Source: Thermoplasmata archaeon
GTDB taxonomy: Archaea; Thermoplasmatota; Thermoplasmata; Lutacidiplasmatales; UBA184
DNA: 38,946 nucleotides
Direction: 5' to 3'
Assembly (NCBI GenBank): GCA_022750205.1
Contig: JAKIWD010000006.1
Coordinates: 1-38,946 of the forward strand
Part shown: piece after piece, positions 34,004 through 38,946 of the stretch
How positions within the stretch are numbered: the stretch's first letter is position 1
Layout: every line of letters starts with the position of its first letter
Program-made: the position numbers and the translations under genes
The notes under the pieces: model-generated
Databases searched by the model: none
What the model saw: the letters and a program-made list of their open reading frames with translations, nothing else
What the model was told of the DNA's origin: nothing

Positions 34004-35791
34004 TCACGAAGCGCTGTCGTCGCTCGGTTCCTCCGCGTGCTTGACCTGGGACCGGTACATCGTCAGCAGCTCGGCGGAGGTCGTGGCGTTCGTCGCGGCT
34101 TTGTCATCGCGCCAGACCCCGGTGAAACGTGGAAACCGGAGGGCGAGCCCGGCACCGGGTCGGATCGCTTCGAACCCGGCGCGGTGGATCGGGCTGAGGG
34201 TGAGCTCTGCCCCCCGGACCTCGATCACGAGCCGTGGCTGGATCCACCGGTCCGGCTCGAGCCCGCTCTCGACCCCCTTGGGTCGTTCGGACAGCTCCAG
34301 TGATGCGAGCCGCTTGGGGATCTCCTCGAGCGTCGCGTCGTCGAACCCGCTGCCTACCTTAGTGAACGACTCGAACCGGTCGTTCTGGGCGTCGTAGACG
34401 GCCAGGAGCAGCGCGCCGTACCGACCGCCTCGGCGCCCCCTCCCGTGGAACGCGCCGACGATGACGCCATCGATCGAGTCGCCGAGTCGCTGGGTGTAAT
34501 CCCGCTTGTACTTGATCCACCAGAAGCCGCGCGCCCCGGCGCGGTACGCGCTCCCCGTGGCGACGGACTTCGCCATGACACCTTCCCCCCCCTCAGCGAT
34601 GGCGGCGTCCAGGAACAACTGGGCCGCGTCAACGTCTTTGACGATCGACTGGGTGGCCACCCGCACCCGTTCGCCTCCCCGAACGAGCGAGACTAGGCGG
34701 CGTCGGCGGTCGGGGAACGGCTCGTCCACCGTTGCCACGTCGTCGTCGAGCAGGACGTCGAACAGGTACAGGCAGACCGGGATCTCTTCCTGCATCCGCT
34801 CGAGGTCGTACTTGCGTCCCCGCCGGCGCGAAATGTCCTGGAACGGTCGGATCTGATCGGTGTCGGCATCGATCGCCACACATTCGCCCTCCACGATCGC
34901 CGGTTTGCGGGAGATCGCTTCCGGGAGTGCGGCCACGAGCTCCGGAAACTGCGCGCTCAGGTCCTCGAGCCGTCGGGAGAACAGCTTGACCGGCCCGTCG
35001 ACCGGTACGTGGGCCTGCACCCGCAGCCCGTCATACTTGTACTCTAGCGCTGCCTCGCCCTCCATCCGCTCGAGTATGTCGGCCAGGGAGGTCGCCCGCT
35101 CGGCCAGCATCGGCCGGATCGGGCGTCCGACCTGGAGCTGGATCCGGGTCAGGCCCTCCAATCCATCCTTCGCGAGGGTCTCGGCGACGAGCCCGAGGTC
35201 GCTCGAAAGGTTGAACGCCGCTTCGATCCGAAGCCGCGCCTCCTTCGTGCCGCCCCCATACTTTTGGGTCAGCGCGTCGAGGATCGTGAGCTCACGGACA
35301 CCGAGGCGGAGCGTGCCGATCGCGAATCGAACGGCGAACTTGGCCTCCGCCGGCGTGCACCGCCGCAAGAGGTCGGCGAAGAGGCCGACCTTGACCTCTT
35401 GCGAACCTTCGCCGGACGCATGAGCGATCTCGGTCAAGGTGGCGTACACATCGCGGGCCAGAAGCGCTCCTCGCTCGGGGGCGGCCGGGAGGGCCGTGAT
35501 CAGCTCGGCGGCGGTGAGCCCGAGATCCCCCGACCGCTGCCGTCGGTCGACCACGGCCGGTTCCTCGGCATTCGTCGCCGCCGCGACCGCCTTCGTGGCG
35601 AGGGACTCGGCCATGCCCAGCTCGACGCCCTCGTACTCCGGTCGCAACAAGCCCTGCGAGAGGTAGAGCACTTCGGCGAGTTCCTCCCGTCCGACGGCAT
35701 CGATCAGCTCGACGAGGATCTTGCGCATCTCGAGGCGCTTGGTCGTGGCCTCCAGGCGCTCGTAGAACGCCGCGAGCTCAACGAACCGCAT
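34004..35791 (-). CDS. lig: ATP-dependent DNA ligase
   Basis: Seals nicks in DNA replication and repair through an enzyme-AMP intermediate. The 595-residue protein has the three-domain archaeal/eukaryotic ligase I layout. An N-terminal helical DNA-binding domain (about 1-220) comes first. The adenylation domain follows, with the AMP-accepting lysine K252 in LEYKYDGLR, IVEGECVAID (motif III), and motifs IV-V around EGVMAKS and WWIKYKRDY. Last is the OB domain, with TKVGSGFDDATL and RFPRFTGVWRDDKA at the C-terminus. All motifs look intact. The ATG at 35791 lies inside the end of the epimerase gene (14-bp overlap), so the two are co-transcribed. Upstream frame extension overlaps rpe and is rejected. 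Confidence 0.97.
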   Translation of the reverse strand: MRFVELAAFYERLEATTKRLEMRKILVELIDAVGREELAEVLYLSQGLLRPEYEGVELGMAESLATKAVAAATNAEEPAVVDRRQRSGDLGLTAAELITALPAAPERGALLARDVYATLTEIAHASGEGSQEVKVGLFADLLRRCTPAEAKFAVRFAIGTLRLGVRELTILDALTQKYGGGTKEARLRIEAAFNLSSDLGLVAETLAKDGLEGLTRIQLQVGRPIRPMLAERATSLADILERMEGEAALEYKYDGLRVQAHVPVDGPVKLFSRRLEDLSAQFPELVAALPEAISRKPAIVEGECVAIDADTDQIRPFQDISRRRGRKYDLERMQEEIPVCLYLFDVLLDDDVATVDEPFPDRRRRLVSLVRGGERVRVATQSIVKDVDAAQLFLDAAIAEGGEGVMAKSVATGSAYRAGARGFWWIKYKRDYTQRLGDSIDGVIVGAFHGRGRRGGRYGALLLAVYDAQNDRFESFTKVGSGFDDATLEEIPKRLASLELSERPKGVESGLEPDRWIQPRLVIEVRGAELTLSPIHRAGFEAIRPGAGLALRFPRFTGVWRDDKAATNATTSAELLTMYRSQVKHAEEPSDDSAS

Positions 35792-36473
35792 CCGCTGCCC
35801 CCTGGTCGATGGCCCGTCGGACCTCGACGAGGTTCTCGGCGACGCGCCCGCCGGCAAACACCGCATTCCCGCAGACGAAGAAGGTGGCCCCCGCCCGCGC
35901 GGCCGGAATGGCCGTCACCGCCGTTACCCCGCCGTCGATCGACAGATCCGCGTGGGAGCCGATCGAGCGGAGCGCCGCCCGGGCCGCCTCCAACTTCGGG
36001 ATCGCCTCGGGCAGGAAGGATTGACCCGAAAAGCCGGGGTGGACGCTCATGACCATGATCTGGTCCAGCCGGTCGGCGAATCCCTCGACCGCGGAGAAAG
36101 GGGTCTCCGGTTTGAGGGCGATGCCGACGGCGACCCCGAGACCCCGGATCCGCCGAATGACCTCGGACGGGTCGTCCTTCGATTCCTGGTGGAAGACGAG
36201 GGTATCTCCTCCCGCACGTGCGAACGCCTCGGCATAACGGTCGGGCCTCTCGATCATCAAGTGGACGTCCAGCGGCAATTTCGTCCGCGTCCGAACCGCC
36301 TGCACCAGGGCCGGTCCGAACGAAATGTTGGGGACAAAATGACCGTCCATCACGTCGAGATGGAACGCGTCGGCGCCGCCCGCTTCCGCCGCCGCCACGG
36401 CGTCGCCGAGGGCGGCAAAATCCGCGCTCAGCAAGGACGGGGCGATGCGAAGCCTCCGGCTCGCCGTAGGCAC
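35778..36473 (-). CDS. rpe: Ribulose-phosphate 3-epimerase
   Basis: Interconverts ribulose 5-phosphate and xylulose 5-phosphate. The 231-residue TIM barrel shows IAPSLLSADF at the N-terminus, the metal-site HLDVMDGHFVPN, LDVHLMIERP, ALKPETP, MSVHPGFSGQ and DGGVT, all hallmarks of Rpe with active-site residues intact. Full Rpe enzymes are less common in archaea than in bacteria, but Thermoplasmata-like lineages may use them in pentose supply. Ribulose 5-phosphate is also the RibB substrate encoded at 339. The ATG at 36473 lies about 25 bp after the palindromic TATA element at 36494, so the mRNA is probably leaderless. It precedes and overlaps the ligase gene. Confidence 0.95.
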   Translation of the reverse strand: MPTASRRLRIAPSLLSADFAALGDAVAAAEAGGADAFHLDVMDGHFVPNISFGPALVQAVRTRTKLPLDVHLMIERPDRYAEAFARAGGDTLVFHQESKDDPSEVIRRIRGLGVAVGIALKPETPFSAVEGFADRLDQIMVMSVHPGFSGQSFLPEAIPKLEAARAALRSIGSHADLSIDGGVTAVTAIPAARAGATFFVCGNAVFAGGRVAENLVEVRRAIDQGAADAVR

Positions 36474-36493
36474 GCGCCGCCCAACCGGTATGG

Positions 36494-36503
36494 GTATATA
36501 TAC
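36494..36503. promoter_or_regulatory. Palindromic TATA element, divergent promoter
   Basis: The perfect palindrome gtatatatac is the strongest TATA-like element in the window. Its centre is about 25 bp before the rpe ATG on the minus strand and about 62 bp before ATG 36561 on the plus strand. On the plus side a leader of about 36 bases with ggtga at 36550-36554 as Shine-Dalgarno would result. It can plausibly serve both genes. Confidence 0.6.
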
Positions 36504-36560
36504 AACTAAGGGGGTCGGAGGCTCAAGTTTCGGGGAAACCCGAAGACTCGGTGAAACACA

Positions 36561-38946
36561 ATGGCGGAAGAGGGTATGCCGCAGCTGAACAAGCGACGCT
36601 GGTCAACGCACCGCGGGATGTCGACCCCGACAGCCGCGGTCGTTCTGATCATCGTCATCGTCCTGGTCGGAGCGGGCGGGTTCTTCGCCTTCAACTCCGC
36701 CAGTTCGAATCCGACGAGCAACACGACCTCCACACCGATCATCAACTGTTCGCCCCCCACGAGTAGGATCTGTCAGCAAGTGACCGTCGCCCACGACGTG
36801 TCCTTGCTCGTACCGTTCGCCTCGGCCCAAGCGGGTTCGACAGTGCCCGTGACCGCCTCTGTTCCTTCTTCGGATGGAACGGTTTCCAGTTACCTGTTCA
36901 CCTTCGGGGATGGAACCACCTCCAACCAGACCGGCTCCACCGCCGACCACATCTACGGCGCCCCTGGTAACTATCTGATCTCGGCCATCGCGACGATCAA
37001 CAACCAAAAGCACGACAGCTACCAGAACCTCGGCGCCATCGCCATCACCTCGTCCTTCACATCGGCCAACGCGGCGAACCTCCCCGGTGTCTCCGGGTCG
37101 ATCGTCGCCAACAGCACCTCGACTAGCGCCCCCTCGGCGATTCTGCAGCCGGGCGGCTGGATCGACGTGAGCGGCGCCTACACCGGCGCCCCGACCAACC
37201 CCGACTACCTGACGAACTCCCCGACGATCATCGCGGCGACGGGTGCGACGGTCAAGAACCTGACCAACACCAGCAGCCAGGCGAGCGCCCAGGTCCAGTT
37301 CTCGTCCTCCGGGACGTACTGGGTCAGCTTCGAAGGGTTCGCCAAGAGCGTCACCAGCGGGGCGACCGTCAGCCAGAACTACACTTTCTCGGTGTTCGTC
37401 TCCCCCAACGGCATCCACGCGGGGAGCGCCTCGGCCTCGGCCGCCAAGAGCCCCCACAAGGGCCTGGTCGTCTACGAGGATATCCCGGGCGGCTCAACCT
37501 CCGAGGATCCGGCCGTCGACTATGAGACCGCGGGCTACGAGCCGATCCTGAACGTCTACGAGACGTTGGTCGGCTACAACGGCAGCGACACCGGCCCCAC
37601 GGCCGCGTCGTTCGTCCCGATCCTCGCGGCGTGCGTCCCCGGCAGCGTCTCGGGCGCGAACAACTGCAACCAGCTGTTCCCGACCGAAGCCTCCGGCGAG
37701 ACGGGCCTGGTCAACGGCGACAACTACACCTTCGTCATCAACGCGGGCGCGAACTTCTACGACCCGGCGACCGGCAACCACTGGGGTGTCTGGCCGACGG
37801 ATGTCGTTTTCTCGCTCGCGCGGACGATGTCGTTCGCGGTGCTGCCCTCGTTCGGTAACAACAACGGCTGGATCGTCACCCAGGCGCTCCTTCCGGCCGG
37901 CAACCCACTGTGGGACGGCAACTACCACGGCGCGCGCAACAACACGCCGCAGAACGTGATGGCCTCGATGGTCATCAACGGCACCGACTGCCCCAGCGCG
38001 GCGCAGACCGGCAACTACCACGGCTGCGTCACGTTCAACGCGAACGGCGCCGGCCACAGCTGGCCGTACTTCCTGGAGCTGATCGGGGACGGCCTCGGCT
38101 CCTCGATCGTTCCGTGCGGCTGGTTCAGCGCCTCCACCCAGGGCGCGGGCATCCCCTACTGGACGTCGGGCAACTCGAGCGGCAACGGGGACCACCCGTG
38201 CGGCGCGATGGGCTCCTCCGGCTGGGGCGTTTCGCCCAGCACCATCTCTCCCAAGGCCTGGGACCAGTACCAGAAGGACGGCTCCTCGCCGCCCTTCGTC
38301 GGCAGCACCCAGTGGAAGATGGTCGGCAGCGGACCGTATTACATGAACTCGCTGAGCATCGGCTCGGCGTACGACCTGCAGGCGAACCCCAACTACGCGG
38401 CGAACCCGAGCTGCACCTGGCAGGGCTGCTGGCCGGCGTCCGGTGCCTACGCGAGCTCGGTTTCCGTGACCTGGGAGCTCAACCAGCTCCCCGGTGAGGA
38501 GGCCTACCAGGCCGGGGTCGCGGACTTCGCGACGATCCCGTCGACGGACACGGGGCTACTGCTCCAGCTCGTCGCCCAGGGGAAGATCAAGACCGTCGGG
38601 TTCCCGTCGCTCTCGATCGACTTCTATCCGTTCAACCTGGCGTTCAACGTCCCAGGGGCGGAGAAGTACACCACGAACCCGATCTCGGTCGCCTCGGACG
38701 TGTTCAGCTATGTCGGGCTGCGCCAGTTCGTCGCGCACTCGTACCCGTACTCGTCGATCGATCAGACGATCAACACGCTGGACGGGATCAAGTACGCGTT
38801 CAACTACGGCGGCGCGATCCCGCAGTTCATGGCGAACTACTACCCGACGAACGTCAGCTTCCCGGGTGGGACCCCCGACACGAACCCCTCGGACGTCGGC
38901 GGTGCGGCCTGGTGGTGGCAGCAGGTGGCCCACAACACCTCCAGCC
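36561..38946 (+). CDS. PKD-containing family 5 solute-binding protein (partial)
   Basis: At least 795 residues, running off the window. A short basic N-terminus is followed by one hydrophobic signal/anchor segment (about 24-46), a Ser/Thr-rich spacer with two cysteines, and a PKD domain (about 90-160, with YLFTFGDGTTSNQTG). A second beta domain follows. From about residue 295 comes a family 5 (oligopeptide/dipeptide type) binding-protein domain, recognisable by EPILNVYETLVGYNG, the WPTDVVFSLARTM segment, WKMVGSGPYYMNS and the C-lobe around LAFNVPGAEKY. It would capture peptides or similar solutes outside the cell for an ABC transporter whose permease genes may follow. A PKD domain between anchor and binding domain is unusual. 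The start is supported by ggtga six bases before the ATG. The 3' end is missing, so later domains are unknown. Confidence 0.88.
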   Translation, partial: MAEEGMPQLNKRRWSTHRGMSTPTAAVVLIIVIVLVGAGGFFAFNSASSNPTSNTTSTPIINCSPPTSRICQQVTVAHDVSLLVPFASAQAGSTVPVTASVPSSDGTVSSYLFTFGDGTTSNQTGSTADHIYGAPGNYLISAIATINNQKHDSYQNLGAIAITSSFTSANAANLPGVSGSIVANSTSTSAPSAILQPGGWIDVSGAYTGAPTNPDYLTNSPTIIAATGATVKNLTNTSSQASAQVQFSSSGTYWVSFEGFAKSVTSGATVSQNYTFSVFVSPNGIHAGSASASAAKSPHKGLVVYEDIPGGSTSEDPAVDYETAGYEPILNVYETLVGYNGSDTGPTAASFVPILAACVPGSVSGANNCNQLFPTEASGETGLVNGDNYTFVINAGANFYDPATGNHWGVWPTDVVFSLARTMSFAVLPSFGNNNGWIVTQALLPAGNPLWDGNYHGARNNTPQNVMASMVINGTDCPSAAQTGNYHGCVTFNANGAGHSWPYFLELIGDGLGSSIVPCGWFSASTQGAGIPYWTSGNSSGNGDHPCGAMGSSGWGVSPSTISPKAWDQYQKDGSSPPFVGSTQWKMVGSGPYYMNSLSIGSAYDLQANPNYAANPSCTWQGCWPASGAYASSVSVTWELNQLPGEEAYQAGVADFATIPSTDTGLLLQLVAQGKIKTVGFPSLSIDFYPFNLAFNVPGAEKYTTNPISVASDVFSYVGLRQFVAHSYPYSSIDQTINTLDGIKYAFNYGGAIPQFMANYYPTNVSFPGGTPDTNPSDVGGAAWWWQQVAHNTSS

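Overview
The window looks like a chromosomal segment of a GC-rich archaeon, most probably from the Thermoplasmata side of the Euryarchaeota. It opens with the 3' end of a 16S rRNA gene that is followed by protein genes instead of a tRNA and a 23S gene. Unlinked rRNA genes are a known trait of Thermoplasma and relatives. Archaeal-type information genes support the domain: the primase large subunit with its four iron-sulfur cysteines, exosome Csl4, an ATP-dependent DNA ligase, RtcB, an AK6-like kinase and a METTL5-like methylase. Archaeal-type riboflavin synthase and FAD synthase agree. Box A (TATA) elements lie about 25-30 bp before many start codons, so many genes appear to be transcribed leaderless. 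Assignment to a named order is not possible from this sequence alone.

Layout. 1-205: 16S 3' end and a UUCG hairpin. 339-2446: riboflavin/FAD operon ribB-ribL-ribC-ribH. 2580-8034: two Kelch-propeller surface proteins; the first carries PKD-like domains, one membrane span and a cytoplasmic winged-helix domain, the second has twelve blades made by an internal duplication. 8229-9394: a methyltransferase and a small SCP2-like protein, convergent. 9514-13866: biotin ligase plus carboxyltransferase, PycB/5S-like and biotin-carrier subunits, the same set of parts as a transcarboxylase. 13897-14626: two small membrane proteins on the minus strand. 14741-16192: RtcB. 16182-20357 (minus): membrane-anchored sedolisin protease with about seven PKD-like repeats. 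20511-22990: M50 site-2 protease and primase PriL. 22923-24206 (minus): CDP-alcohol phosphatidyltransferase and AK6-like kinase. 24303-30970: a second giant sedolisin and a protease-free relative, both ending in membrane span plus classical C2H2 zinc finger. 31057-33922 (minus): PRC-barrel, intron-containing tRNA-Leu, METTL5-like methylase, Csl4 and GlyA in one tight run. 34004-36473 (minus): ribulose-phosphate epimerase and DNA ligase. 36561-end: a PKD-bearing family 5 solute-binding protein that runs off the window.

How they fit together. The accessory genes describe a cell surface built for protein breakdown and peptide uptake: two membrane-tethered sedolisins, large adhesive beta-propeller and PKD proteins rich in N-glycosylation sequons, and a peptide-type solute-binding protein. 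The most unusual theme is that several of these single-span surface proteins end in small cytoplasmic nucleic-acid-binding-type domains (winged helix, C2H2 finger). This suggests direct coupling between the outside of the cell and regulation inside it. That coupling is inference; the domain architectures are read directly from the sequence.
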